Assembly (NCBI GenBank): GCA_016873225.1
Contig: VGXS01000003.1
Span: forward strand, 124,001 to 188,000
Direction of reading: 5' to 3'
Length of the DNA: 64,000 nt
Origin: Planctomycetota bacterium
Lineage (GTDB): Bacteria > Planctomycetota > Planctomycetia > Gemmatales > Gemmataceae
Below, piece by piece: positions 1 to 15,000 of this stretch (within the stretch, counting starts at the first letter, position 1; every line of letters begins with the position of its first letter). The notes beneath the pieces are model-generated. The model did no database searches and had not been told where the DNA came from. It saw only the letters and a program-made list of their open reading frames with translations. A program made the position numbers and the translations under genes.

Positions 1-3000
1 TTGGAGACACCCTTGGCAACGGGGATGGCGCCGCCGCTGTCGATGAACACATCGTCGTCACCGGAGACATCGTTGACGCCGTCAATTGTGAAGTCGCCGG
101 CGGTGCTGTAGGAACCCGTTTGGGCCAGGGATGCGCCCGACTGGAGCACGGTCTCCGTGTTGAGCGTCACATTGCTGGTGCTGCTAGCGGCGGGAGCGTC
201 GATGAGTCCACCCGAACCGCTGCGGACATTCTGGCCGGAAACAATGTCCTTCCGGGCGCGGTTGGCGTTCTTCACCGTGATGGTTCCGGCGGAAACGCGG
301 GCGCCCAAGGTGATGGTCGCCGTGCTTGTGGCGCTGTTGGCCAGGTTCGCCCCGCTGCCGCCGAACAACGACGCGTTGACGCTGTCGACCTCGCCGTCGA
401 ATCGGGATGTCTTGTCGATTCCGACGAGGAACTTGTTGACAAAAATCCCCTTGGTGGATCCGCTTCCAGAATCCTTCACCGTCACCGTGTTGGTGCTGTT
501 GGTGGTGGTGGAGGAGTTGGCAGCGGTGCCGCTGATCACGCCGCCGGAACCGGAGCTGGCCTTGGCGAAGTTCCTGTCCTCCCCGCCGACCGAGACATCA
601 AGTGTCGAGGCGACGATGCGGGCCGCGGAACCAAGCTCGGCGCTCACGGTCATCGTCGATGCCGATATGGTGGTGTTCGAACCTACCGCCAACAAGCCAC
701 CCTGCCCGCCCCGCACCTCCGCGGTCTGGGCCAGGTTCGACTCCGCCCGTATTTTCATGACGGCCGGGACAAGGAGCGAATGGATGAAGCTCGGCGCGTC
801 CTGGGTCAGGTTAATGGCGGTTCCCGAGGGAGTGCCGGCCAGCTTGATCCTGTCGGGAGTGGCGGGATCAAGGATCACATAGTAGGTCGTTCCACTAACC
901 AGCGGCCGAACGAGGCACCCGGGCACCTGCGAGTAGGTGACGGCGTCGCCGTTGGCGAAAGTCAGCTTGGTGAGACGGCTCAAGCCATCGAGCCCGTTGC
1001 CGACAAGGTCGATGACAGGGGTATGGACAAACGGGTTCATGTCGTCGCGCGAAGCTTCAAGGACAGCGGTGCCGCCCTGGGTTTGCGCCAACTGGATCTG
1101 GGTGCTGCTGACGAAAATGACCCATCGCTCAACCCTTGTCACGGCAAAGGTTCCCGGCGCCCGATAACCATAAATTACCTTTTCGCCTCCGGTAAAAGAA
1201 TGGCCGGATGAGAAGGTAAGCGTCTTGGCGTTGGTGTCAAATGATGAGGCCTCCGCGTACTTGGCCACAAGCTGGACCGTGGTTGCCGAAGGCCTGAGGA
1301 CCCTGTAGGTGGTGTCATCGACAAGGCCGATGGAACTGGCCGTCGACGGATCCTTCCGATAGAGCACCCGATCGCCCTGGAGAATCCTGGCGTCATTGAC
1401 CCGGATGGATGAAGGATAAACCGTCTGGCCCGTCGGCACCTGAAGGGTGAAGGTCTCGTTGCCGGACAGCGATCCGTTGATGTCGATGTTCGTCGACCCG
1501 CCGACCGCCCTCAGGCTGATCGCCGTCGGACTGGTGACGAGCACCTCGTACTGGGTGCCGGAAGTGAGGCCGATAAGCGATGTTGAAGTGCTGGAGTACA
1601 GGACCTTGTCGCCCGTTGAGTATGAATGCCCCTTGGTGAAAGACAAAGTTTCCGCGGATATGCTGACGGCATCGGGAACCATGGCCAGCGCGGTCGTGAT
1701 CGATGGCGTGAGGAACCCATGGACGGTTCCCAACGCGGAATCGGTTGCGGAAAGGGGCAGGAAAGTTCCCGCCGCCATGTTCGCCTTGCTGGTTGCAAGC
1801 CGGATGGTGAGGCTGCTGTCCACCTTGGCGTAATAGACCGTGTTCTCGGAAACACCGATGTTCTGCCGAAGGACGGATTCATCGGTGGCGCTGATTGAAC
1901 CGCTTACGGCGACATCAACGCCAGCATCCACCAGCTTCACCCGGGCGGCATCAACAACAACCAAGTCATATGTATTGCCGGAAACAAGGGGGCTGATTGC
2001 AGATCCTGCGGCGACCACATAGCGCACCTTGACGCCCGCTTGGGTGATACCGTGCGCCGCGAGCAGTTCATGTGAACCTGAAAATCCGGACCCCGATAGG
2101 GTGATAGGGGTGGACTCGGAAGTCGTTAGCGCCAGCTTGATCGTGGTTGAGTCAACCTTGATGACCGCGTAGGTGGTTCCGCTGGTGAGATTGCCGATCG
2201 CTGTGCCCGACACCAGGCTGTACACGACGCGGTCACCCGTCGAAAGGCCGTGGGGGGAGGCGAAGGAAAGGGTGCCGTCAGCTTGTGACACTCCGGAAAT
2301 GGAAACGGAGCCAAATGTGAGCTTGCCTGATTCGATGCCCTTGATGCGCAAACCACCGGTGGCTTGGTAAACAATCCTGTCCCCCTCTGCCAATCCCAGG
2401 TCGGTCGCGAGCGTCACCGAGTTGGGAGTTTGCCCGGTTGATGTCGAAGGAATGATCGCAGTGGCAGGCGCTGCAAGGTTCAAGTTGTTGGTGAAGTTGG
2501 AGGCCGCGACATTCACGGTGTCGGTCGTGACATCGGCATTGGCAATCGCGGATGAATTTCCGATGCCAAGTGAAACGCTGCTGTTGGACGGCGGAAGGCT
2601 CGTGAGTTGTATGAATGTGCCGGCATCGGCTTCATCGGCGGTTCGCGCCAACTTGACGAACTCGGTATCGTTGTAGGCAGTGGAAGGGTCATCCGCGGCA
2701 TTGAAAATCACATAATAGGTGGCGCCGTCGGTGAGGCCGCCGATGGAGGGCGTGCCTCCATTCGAGTAGACAACCTCGTCGCCAGTTTCCAACCCATGGT
2801 CGGCACCGATGTAAATATTGCCCTTCACCAGGTCCACATTGCTGGAAATGGCATTGAAGCGCCGCCTGTCCGCCAGGTTGATCGAGGCGTTGTCTCCCAG
2901 GAGCGCCCTGACGGAACCTTCGGTCTTGGATTCGGTGCTGGTCGCCGAAATTCCCACCAGGGCGCCGCCCACCGCGGCAAATGCCTTGGAAAGGTTGGAC

Positions 3001-6000
3001 ACGCCGCCCGACGGGGTTGAAGTCTTGGCGATCAGGTCGAACGCGGCGCCATTGAGGGTGAAGTTGCTCCCGGTGCTGGCCTCGACCGTCGGATAGACAT
3101 ACGACTTGGGCAAGGACGCTCCCACCGAGATGGTGGTTGAAAAGACCGCGCCAATCGCCTCCGCGGACGACTTGGGAGTGGCATTGGCCGTGACAGACAA
3201 CTTGCCAGTCAGAGTCATCGACACATTGGCGCCAAGCTTGGCCTTGGCCGAGGGGTTGATAGTTGTCGTGGCTTCCACGCCGGCGCCGGCAAACACGCCG
3301 GCGGCGACACCGAGGCCGTAGGTGGAACCGGTGGTGGCGTTGTCCGCCGTCACGGAGAAAGCGCGGACCGTCTTGCCCGCCACAAGTCCGACCTGCACTC
3401 CATCGCCGATCTGCGCCTCTGTCGAACCCGAACCCGTCGCGCGTGAGAGGGTAATACCGACCACCACGCCGCCGATTCCGCCGCCGGCGGCCTTGGAACC
3501 GAGATTACGGTTCGCCGAGGCCGAAACCGTTACTGAATCGGCCGACTGGATCTTGGCCCCCGAGGCGATGAACGCGAACTGGTTGCTGGTGTCCTTTACG
3601 ACGGCGGCCTGGGCGCCGATGTTGACGATGCCACCAGACCCGGCGTAGGCCTCCGAACGCACGCTGCTTTCAAGGGATGAACTCACCAACAGGTCGCCGG
3701 TGAGGTTGATAACCGAATTGCTGCCGATGTAGGCCTGGGTATTGCTGTTGACGGTCACCACCGAAACGGCGGCGCCAAATGCCGCCTGCCCGACAGTGCC
3801 TCCGCCGGCAAGTGAGGAAACCGAGATTTTCTCCTTGGCCAACACAGTGGCGTTGGTCGCGGTCAGGGTCACTCCGGTGCCGATGAAGGCGTTCACCCCG
3901 CTGGCAGGCGGATTGGTGGCTTCCAATGCGGAGGAAGCCCCATTGGTTCCCACCGCGGCGGTGGAACTATTCTTGCCCGAGGTGATGTTGGAGGAGAGGT
4001 CGGAAGAGTTGCCACGGGTTTGGTTCAAGCCGGCCATGGACGGATAGGAACGGGCCTGCGGATCGGAACTGGCCGTGTAATTGCTGCCGGAGACCGTCCG
4101 CGAGGAACCCGATTGGGCGCCAAATCCGCTCATGCCATCCGTGATGGTCGTGTTGTTGCCATTGTCATTCACGGCCGAGGAGGTGGTGGCGCCATCCTTC
4201 GACCTGAGGCTGTCGCGGGCATTGTCATCGAGGGCCGAACCGAAATTGATCACCGAGACGGAAGCGCCAAGTCCCACCGCGCCGCCGGCGATGCTGACCG
4301 TGGTGCTCTGGATGTCCTTGTAGGACAATGCCTTCACATCCACATTCTTGGCGGCCTTCACGGACGCGCTGTCGCCGATGTAGGCGCTCGTCACATTCCG
4401 GTTGGTCGAAACATCCACGGCGCCGGACATCCCGACAAAGCCGCCGCCGACGGATGGGGCGATCGTCTTGTTGGTGCTGGAGTTCGCCGCCACCACCGTG
4501 ACCGACTGGTCGGCACCAGCGACGCCCGTCCCGTTGTTGATCGAGGCGCCCGAATCGATGTAAGCCTTGGTGGTCGATTGGTACACGGCCACGGAAATGG
4601 CACCGGCCAGGCCGAGTCCAAAGCCCGCCGCTCCCGCCGCAACCACGCCGAACACATCCTCGCTTGATGTCGCCTGCACCACCACGCCCTTGGCGGTTGC
4701 CGAGGAGAACGAGGAACCTGAAAGGTCGGTCTTGGCGTCCGTTCCGCCACCGCCTCCCAGCGCCGTCACATTCGCCGATGTGCCGATGAAGGCACTTGTG
4801 TTCTTGACAAAATTGGTCACGGCAACGGATGCGCCGACACCGACGGCGCCGAATCCAACCCCGGCGGAACCGGCGATCAGGAGCGCGGAGGAATCATCGG
4901 CGGCCTTCACGGCGACCGTGCCGCTGGCATAAACCGTCGAGGACGAACCGATGCTGGCTGTCGTGGTGTTGTCGAATGAGTTGACGGCCACGGAACCGCC
5001 GATGCCGACATAGCCGCCAACGCCGATTCCGATGGCCACGGCGACAATACGGTCCGCGTTGCGGGCCAGCACATTGACATCGCCGCTGGCCGTCACCAGC
5101 GCGGATGAACCGATGGTCGCCTCGGTGACATGCTTCACCTTGGCCACCTGCACGCCCGCGCCGCCACCGCCCACCGACACGCCGACGCCGGCGGCACCCG
5201 CGACTCCGATGTGATAGAAGTCGCTGCCGGCGGCGACATGAACCCCTTGCCGGCTATCGATTGTCCCGGTTCGATCCTGGTTCACCTGCGCGTTATTCCC
5301 GATCGAGGCCCGCGTGGTGATCGTGCTCGCCGCGGCACTGCCGGAAAGGGCGACGCCTCCACCGGTGGCGGCGGAAAGCGTGACGGCCAACTGCTCGACG
5401 GTGTCGGAATTGACCGCTGTCACGCTCACGCCCCGCACCGACATCACATCGGGAACCGCCCTGCGCTTCGAGGTGAGGCCCGCCTCGCTGTAGCCATTGG
5501 GCGTGATCGCCGGTTCCGACTTGCCAAGGGGTTGAACTTTCTGGGTTCCCGAACCGGCGGAAGTCAAATCAATCGCGGTTCCCGCCCGGGCATTCTCAAC
5601 GGTGGTGGCAAGCTTGATCCTGTTGGAACTTCCCGAAACGGGAATGGCGTAGTAGGTGGCGTCCTTGGTCAGGCCGCCGATGGCATTACCGGTGGACCGG
5701 TAAACGACCGGGTCTCCAAGCCGGTAATCACCAGCCGAATTCACTTGAATACTGTCATCGGTGGTGTTGACCGACCTGATTTCCGGGTCCGATACCGAGG
5801 TGAGGAAACTGCCGTTGGGAACGGAAGCGTAGGAACTGTTGGCCTTGGCGTTGACAAGCGCGCTGGCGCCGATGATGGCCTCGGTTGTCTTGTTGGTCAC
5901 CGCCACGCCGAGGCCAAGCCCCGAAAACGCCGCGGATACGACGCCGATGTTCGTCGCGTCGCTGGCGGCCACCAGGAGGTTTCCTCCCGCCGTCGCGAGG

Positions 6001-9000
6001 GTGTGGTTTCCAACAACGGCACGCGTGCTGATCGATAGGTTAAGCACGGAAATCGACCCGGCCACGCTGACGCCCGAGGGACTGAAGGCCACGGTGGTGG
6101 CGATGGATACGATGTTCTCCTTCGAGATCGCCTCGACGGAGATGTCACCGGCGGCGTAAACCTCGGTGCGGTCGGTGGTCGAGGTGCCATTTTCAATGGA
6201 GGCCAGGGTTGTCTTGTTCATCACCCCGGCGTTGATGCCCGCGCCCACCCCTGCCGTGCCGCCAACCGCCAACGAACCCGCTCCCTCACTGATTCGGCTC
6301 AACGACGAGGCGAGCACCCTGACCGACTGCAGCGCGCCGGGTGTGGTTCCGCTAAGCGTGTTGATCCTCGCGCCCTTGTAGATGATTGCGGTCGTTTCCG
6401 ACTTGAGTTCGGAGGCCGTGGCGCTGCCGGCACCGCCGCCGGAGGCGCCGCCACCACCCGCGATCGTCACCCCGGTGATGTCTTCGGTGTAGGTCGCCGT
6501 TACGGCAACTCCACGGAACGCCGTTGTCTCACTCTGGTTCGACTGGTTGACCGCGCCCGAATAAACCGATGCCGCGTTGCCATTGCCAAAGCCGGTCACC
6601 AGCACACCGGCCCCGATCCATGCCCGGGTCTTGGTGTTGATGATCGCGGTCACATTCGCGATCCCTGCCCCGACACTGCCCACGCCGATGCCAACTCCAC
6701 CGGCGCCCAGGCCCTTGGTCAGTTCGTTGTGGGCCTCCACGATCACGGAGCCGTTCGCCCTGATCGATTTTCCGGAACCGCTGACATAGGCCTGAATGTC
6801 GTTGGAAATCACATGGATGGCAATCGATCCGCCAATGGCGCTGGAAGAACCGCCAGCGCCGCCTACCGTGGCCGTGGTCATCTTGTAGGCGCCAAGCGCC
6901 CGGACCGTGACATCACCCGCGGTGGAGGTCAGGGTGGAGTTGTCGGCGTAGGCCTTGACGGTATCGTTGATTGCGTAGCCCACGATCGCCGCGCCGCCCG
7001 CACTGCCGCCAAGGCCAACTCCCACACCGAAGGTGCCCGAATCGCTTTCCGCCTTGTCATTGGCCAGGATCGACACAGTTCCCGAGGCGGTTATCGTTGA
7101 ATTCTCAACCTTGGCGACAACTGTTTTCTGGATGACATTCACGACCACGGCGCCACCGATGGCGCTGGTTCCGCCACCGGCGCCAGCGATGGTGACGGTG
7201 ATGACCTTGGCGCCGCTGTCGGCCTTCACTTCAACACCGCCCGAACCTGCCGTCACGGTTGAGTTGCCCGTAATGGCCGCGGTGACGGAGTTGAGGATGT
7301 TGTTCGTGCCGAGCGAAACGCCACCGGCGCTTTGCGCCGAGATGCCGATGCCACCCGCGCCCATGTAGATGCTGCTGGTGTCGAGCGCGCGGACAAGGAC
7401 TCCGCCACCCGTACCCGATGCCGCCAGCGTGGAGTTGTTGACGGTCGCCTCGATCGTGTTGATCACCAGGTTCACGATCACCGATCCGCCCATGGCGAAT
7501 CCTTGTGTTCCGCCGCCAACCCCCAGGGCGATTCCCGTGATGTTGGCCTGCCCCGAGGCCTGGACAACGATGCTGCCGGCCGTGGAGGTCGCCGTGGATC
7601 CGTCGATCCGCGCCTTGACGATGTTGGTGATCACATTGGCGGTGAGCGCACCGCCGCCGCCCTTGGCTCCAATTCCGATGCCGCCGGCACCGATGCCGAT
7701 CGTCGTCTGGTCCTGGGCCATCACCGAGATCGACTTGCCGGCGGTTACCGTGCTGCCGGATACGATTTCCGCTGTGATCTCGCTCTTGTTGACATTCACG
7801 GGAAGCGAACCGCCAATGGCATTTCCCGAACCGCTGCCCGCCACCCCGATGCTCACCGATACGATCTGGGCCTCGTTGAGCTTGGCGTCGTCACGCGTCG
7901 GCAACTCGATCGCGACGGAAGCACCGTTGGCCTCGAGGGTTGACGGGGCCGTCGCGCCTGGCGCGGAATCAAATCCGGCGGTCACCGATACCTCGCCGCT
8001 GGAGGAGGTGACCGTGGAATTGGAGATGCGTCCGGTGGTCTTGTTGAGGATGTCGTTGGTGGCCAGGGCCACGCCCACGGCCGTGCCGGTCCCTGAAAGC
8101 GCCAGCGAGCCGGTGACTCCGATGATGCGCGCCTTGTCGGAGGCGCTCACGATGATATCCCCGCCCGCCAAGACCTGGGAGCGGGTGGCGCCAAGCGCGC
8201 GGATTTCCGCGAGGACCGTGTTGCGGATCAGGTTGATGGCCAGCGAACCGGCGCCGGCGGAACCCGTGCTGGACCCCGAGCCCCCCACGGCAATGCCAAC
8301 CACCAAGGTCGGCGCGTCGGCCGACACCGTCACCTTGCCCGATGAGGTGTCGACGCGCGAACCCTCCACATACGCCCTCACCGTGTTGGTGATCACATTG
8401 GCCGTCGCCGCGGCGCCCACGGCCGTTCCCTTGGTCGATATGGCGATGCTGCCCGCGGCGCCGCCGACGGTCGACTCGTCCGTGGCGGTGAACGAGGCAT
8501 CCTTCGTTCCGTACCAAGTGGAGCTGGTCGCGTACGCCTCGGTCGTGTTGATGATCACATTCGTCGAGACATTGCCCGCGTAGGCGCTGCCCTGGGCCGC
8601 TCCGGCCCCGCCGACGGCGATGCCCACGATCAGGTTGCGCGACCTTGCGGAAACCGTCAAGCCGCCGGTGTAACGCAACCCGGCGGAACCGATTGTCACG
8701 CCACTCAGGTACGACCGCGTGGTGTTGCGGATGTCGGCATAACCGATGCCGGCGCCGCCGGATGTATCCTTTCCGATAGCGATGGCCGCCCCGATGGAAA
8801 TGATCGTTGAATCATCATAAGCCGTGAGCGAAATGCCTATTTCCGTTGAGGATCCGGTTAACCCGCCAAGCGTGCTTGCCGAAATGTAGGCTTCCGTCGT
8901 GTTCTCGATCTGGTTGACGGCGAGCAGGCCGCTGGCGGCATTTCCACCGGTCGACAATCCGACGGCACCGGCCAGTGAAACGATCCTGGCCCTGCCGTCG

Positions 9001-12000
9001 CCTGGATTGTCGGATGTCGCCGACAGGCTTAGTCCGCCCGCGGAGAAATTGATGGTCGATCCGCCCACGGACGCGCGCGTCTTGTCCTTGACCTTGTTCA
9101 CGGCGATGGCCGCGCCGATCCCTTTCTTGCCGCCGTAGGAAACGGCGCCGGCCACGGAGACAATCAGGCTGTTCGTTGTCGAGGCAAGGCTCGCGTTCCC
9201 ACTCAGGCTCAAAACGGCGCCTTCGCCGATATCGGCAAGCGTGTTCATCGTCGAATTGTTGGCGGAAACCGACCCGGAAACAGCGGTTCCACTGTCAGCA
9301 CCGGGGACCGTGGCCACGCCCGCGGCCAGCGAGACGATGATACCTTTGCCGCTGGATATCATCCCGAGACTGGGTGCCGTCAGTTGCACTTGCCCAAGGT
9401 AGGCCTCCGTGGTGCCGCCCAGCGTGTTGATTGACAAGGCCCCGGCAATTCCTTTGTTCCCCTTTTTGGGATCGGTGTTGACTGCGGCGGAACCGGAAAG
9501 CCCGGCAACCGTCATGTTGTTGACGGCTTCAAGCGTGACGGAACTTGTGGCGCTGATCTCGCCCTGGGTGCGCACGAAGGCGCGAGCATTGTCACTCACT
9601 CCCGCTGGAGAGCTGAAATCACCATATCCATTGAGCACCACGGCGCCGGAAATCCCGATTCCCGACTCACCGGAGTCGTCGGCCTGCGGTAAGGCACTAC
9701 CCTGCCCGCCACTGCCGCCCACGCCTTGGCCACCTGATGATTGATTGCCGGAAGAGCCAGCGCCACCCGGCGGAGTTGCCGTTGGCTGGGCCGACTTCAC
9801 CGCCGCGGCGATCGCGGCACCCACCATGGAACCCTTGTTCCGCGCATACACACTCAACGGACCCGCGATGTTCATCGTGGAAGTCCGCGTGGTGCCGTTC
9901 CTTTCCCCGATGGACGCCTCCGTGTTGCGGGTCAGGTCATTGATGGCCAAGGACACGCCGAAACCCTGGGAACTGCCCCTGATCAGGCTTCCAGCCATGC
10001 TGATCACAACGGAGAGGTCGGTCGCGTCAATCTCAACGATGCCTCCGGCATAGGTCATTCCCGAGGCGATGTTCGAGACTGTCTTGTTGTTGAATTGGGT
10101 GTAAATGGCGGTTCCGGAAAATCCGAATTTTCCGGCCTTGGCGCCGGCTCCAGCCATAATCATGTCGAACAATCGGGTGTCGCTATGAAGATAAAGGCCC
10201 GAACTGCCCGTCCGCATGTCGACCGAGGGCATGATCAGGGCCTCGGTGTTGTTGTCCCCAATGATCACGGAGACCACCCCTCCCGCTCCGCCCTTCTTCG
10301 AATCGGCACCGGTCGGACTCGCCTGCACCATCTTCCCCATGCTGTTCTTATTCAGCTCGCCGGTCGTTTTCGTGTCCAAGTTGGGGTTCAATTGGAGGTT
10401 GAACACCCCGGCAAGGCGCGAGTGCTGGGAAAGCATGTCGGCCTTCACGAAGACCTTCTGGGCATCAGTCTGGTGGCTGGGCTTCTTGTTGATTGCCGTC
10501 ACAACGGGCGCAGAATAGGTCCTCGAGGGATCGATCCATCCGACGATAGCCTGGGTGTTGAGGTTGTAGGTCTGAACCTGGATGGACCCGGAGATCGCCA
10601 ACTCGCCCGCCGGAGCCCCCGAAGCCTGCGTCCAGTTATTCAACTGCAGGTAGCCGAGTCCGGTCTTGGCCAAGGCGGTGTTCATCATGATCCCGAAAAG
10701 GTCATCACTGTTCTCACGCTTGTTGTCATCCTCGAATTCGCTCTCTTCTTCCTCACTGGCTCCCGGGCCCGGAATCAAGAACGGGCTTTTGGTCTTGGCC
10801 TCGATGCTGGTGAGGCCCGAGGCATCCAGGGTCGCTCCCTGCTCGACCAGCACGCGCGAGGAGTAGCTGTAGACGCCCACGGACATGGCAACCGTGACGG
10901 TCGTCTTGGCGCCGGCCTGGTCCGGATCCTCGGAAACCGACGCGATCGCCCTGGTCGTCATCTGGTCGCGGTTGCGAACCATCGTTTTGATCGACAAGTC
11001 TGTCAACGACTCAAGCACGGCCGATTGGCGAACAATCGTAGCAACATGGATGTTGGCGATCTGAATACCAAGGCTACCTGTCACATTGGACATCTGCTCG
11101 CCGGTCTTTTTCGTGAATTCCTCTTTGGCGGCACTACTTGAGGAATTTGAGGAACCGAGGCCAAGCAACCCCTGGATGGCGCCAAGGGCGCGGCTTCCGG
11201 CGTCCTTGGCCGCCATTGCTAGCGGGGAATCGGCGATGATCTTGCCGATGTTTTCTGAGTTGATGGACCTTGTCGACCCGACGCTTTCCGACAGGATTTC
11301 AATTCCGCCGGGTGAAGCCGTAACTGTGTGTTCAAGCCCGGTCATCCGCGTCGGCCCGAGCTCGATACCGACAAACGGATCGGATATCGATACCAGGCGG
11401 TGGGAGCCTGTTTGGCCACCGGACCTCAGGTTGACGGCCACAGGCGAGGTCGCAAGTGCGTCGGACTTGGCCTTGGCAAGCCGCACGGTAGTGTCGGAAT
11501 CCCGGATCACGAAATAAAACTGGCCACTCACCAGTCCCTCGATCGGCCTCCCCGAAACGGTCTGATAGTAAACCCTTTGACCGGTCGACAATCCATGGGA
11601 GGAGGGAAACGCCAACTGCTCCGCAGCCGTGTTGACCTCGGCGACGATAGAGGAACCCGTCCGCTGCTGGCTTTTGACCTCGATGCGGGAGGAAAGCTGG
11701 AAAGTCGTGGAACCCGAGGAGTCGAAATCGGCGGTGATGTCGGCAATCGGGACAAAAAGATGGTTTCCCACCCCGGCGCTGGTCAGGTTGATAACGGCGC
11801 CATTCCGGGTGGCGGAAAGCTTAAATTTCCGTTTGGCGGAATCAACGCTGGCGGTGTAATAAGTTGTTCCGGAGGCCAGTCCGCCGATATCCGCTTGCCC
11901 CGCCTCACCATTGTCGGTTCTACGATACACAATCGCCATCCCGTTGGATGGAATCGTGTCATTGTCAGAGAATCGAATGGTGTCGTCGTCTGGGACAACC

Positions 12001-15000
12001 CCTTGGGATTTGATGCTGGCGGCGGCGTCAGCCAATCGGAGTCTTGTGCTGTCTTCCTTGATCACCAGGTAGGTTTTGTCGGTCACCAATCCGGCCGGAT
12101 CATTCCCAGAACCTGTCTTCGCCAAAAGGATGGAATCGAAGGTGTTCAACCCATGGGCCGAGCTGAAAGTGAGAAGGTCGGTGGAAGCCGATCCATTGCT
12201 TATGGTTTTCGAAGGATCGGAGATCGTGATCCTGGGAGTGGCTAGCGTGTGCCTGGAACTGTCGCTGGCGGTGAATGAGCCAAGGCTGACAATCTTGTGG
12301 AACCGCTGGCCGCCAACGGAAGTTCCCGCTGTCGTGATCACGGATCCATTGGCCGTGTTCGCCAAGCTGAAGCCATTGTCGGTTTTGCCAACGACAAAGT
12401 AGACCCTACCAATCCCCAGATCTGCTATGTCCCCGGTTCCGCTTGCCGTTCCCCTGTAAACAACCCGGTCCCCGTCGGCCAATCCATGGGCGGTCGAGCT
12501 AAAAACAGTGGATGTGGCCGAGGCAACCGTGACGGGAGATGAATTTGCGAGCCACAGGGATGTGGTGCCTGATTCGCCCCGCCTGGGTATCGCCAGGTAG
12601 GGGGACCCGCTGGTCAGTCCCTGTATGTCGGAACCGCCACCGGAACGGTTGTAGGTCAACGCGTCGAAGGCGCCGACATTGATCCCGGAAGGAACGCCGA
12701 TGGTGGAGTCCGCGACATTGACGCTTCGAATGTCGGATAGTTCGGTGACAAACGCGATGCGATTGGGGGAATCGATCACCGCCTTGTACGGCGTCGACTT
12801 CTGGAGACCGCCCGGAACGACCACCCCGCTTATCAGGTTGATCGACACGCTATCACCCGTCACAAAACCATGACCACCGCTGGTGATCACCGAATTGGTC
12901 GCCATGTCGAAGCCAGTTATCGAACCCTGGCCAGTGGATCCCGCAATGAGTTCATGGCCCTGCGAATTTGCGGGCGATGAATCGAAAAGTATGGGCTGGC
13001 CAAGAAACGCGGCCTCCCTGGTGGTTGCGAGCCTCATGGAGGTGCTCGAATCACGGATCACGAAGTAGGCGCCACCAAGCACCAAGCCGGGAATGGCGCC
13101 GGCGTCGCTGGCCATGTTCGAATTCAGGTATGTGACCTTGTCACCGGTGGCAAATGGAATCGCCGCGGTGAAGGAAAGGACTCCCGTGCCGGCTGTGATG
13201 CCCGTTACCGTCGCTGAAGTTGATGAACCGGTTGCCGCCTCCCGGGTCTTCTTTTTCAGATAATTTCCATCAAAGCCAGAAGGATTGGCGGAAACCTCGG
13301 AAAGCGCGCCGGTTAATGCCGTCGATGCCGCTTCGCTGGCGATAACCGCGTTAGCCTGTGTCCGTAGAAGCCAAAGCCTGGTTCGCCCCCAACGGATTGA
13401 CGCCGTGGTGCCAACCCCGCCAGAAGCTGAAACCACCTCCGCTGGAGAAGCCTCGGCCTTGGCGAGCGTTTCGGCCATCTTGAAGGTGCGGGCCCCGGTC
13501 TTGACAATGTAATAGGTCGAGCCCGAAGTGGCTCCGGTAATGGCGCTGTTTCCTGATTCAAACACGACGGGATCCCCGGTGTTGAATGGAAACGGGATAT
13601 TGGTCGTGAATTCTCCACCGGACAAGGCCGTTATCGCGTATTGCTGGCGCCCGGCGGGGTCGGCAACTGCGTAGACAATATCATTGTGGGCCAAGTCGGT
13701 GAGGCCTGAACCATAGGCGGCCTTGTATGTGAGGGCGATGTTTTCCGTCAGCTTGAGGGCCTCGAATGTCCCCTCCAGGATAACACCTTGCTCCTCAGGA
13801 ACTGGAATGAACTCCTGGTTTTGCGAGGAACTGTCGGACCCGGTGTAAGCCAGCGAGGGCGCTAGCGAAAACGCGATGACCTGACCGTTGTTGATTGAGG
13901 CGAAGGCAGAGTCGTAAGCCGCGGCCCGGGTTGAAGCGAGGCTGGTTCCGTCCTGCGTATTGCGCAGAAGCCTGAACAAGGATGAGCCCGCCCCTGATGT
14001 CAGGTTGATTGGGATGGCCGTATCAGCCTTGGCATCATCCTCCGTTTTGGCCAGCTTGATCTGGGTGGATGAAATTCGGATCACGAAGTAGTTGTTGGGA
14101 ACAAGGGTGTTGTTGACCTTTGAACCCAGGCTGAGGCCGCCAATCGAATCCGATCCCGATACGCGGGTGAATTGAACACGGTCGCCTGTTTGGAGGTTAT
14201 GGGCCTTCGTCAGGGTGATGACCTCATTGGCCGAGTCCACCGAGGCGATGTCAGCCAATCCAATGTCATAGTCGTATTTGGTAAGGGCTGATTCGGCAGT
14301 GGCTTTGGCTTCGGCTACCGTCTTCGCGGCCGGTGCCAGCCAGATCCTGCCATTGTCGCCTGGAGAAATTACCACGCGATAGGTCGCGCCATCAATCAGG
14401 CCAGGAATCGGCGCCTCCGATGGGTTGTTGAACACCACGGGATCACCCGAATCCCAAACCGTGTTGCCTACTATGTTCTCGTACAAGTCCTCCGCCGCCA
14501 CGATATTCAGGATCTGGCCTCCCAGCAGGTGCTTGCCGGCATCTGGCACACCAACAGGCACCGCTTGGGGATAAAAAATGTGCTTTCCACTTCCGGATGT
14601 GGTCAGGCCAATTGGAGACCCACCGGGAGTGGCAGCCAGCTTGAATGAATTCGAGGTCGATTCGATTACATAGTAGATCGATTGGCTTGTCAGGCCGCCA
14701 ATTTCCAAACCCTCGGTTACATAGGCCACGGGTGTGCCATTGGAAAATGGCGCGTTTGTTGAAATTGTTTTACCGGAAACGCTGATCGCCGAAGAGGCGA
14801 CATCAACACGCGAGTTGCTGCTGAACAGCTTGATGGCGCTGGCACCTGTCTTGAGGACAAGATACCGGCCGTTGTCAGTCAGTCCGATGTCATTCCCGCC
14901 ATTCAAGCGGGTATAGGTAAGAAATTCCCCATCATGAAACCCGTGGGCGGCGGAGGTAGTCAACTCGCCGGTTACAACATTTGCTTGGGCGATTGTCTCG

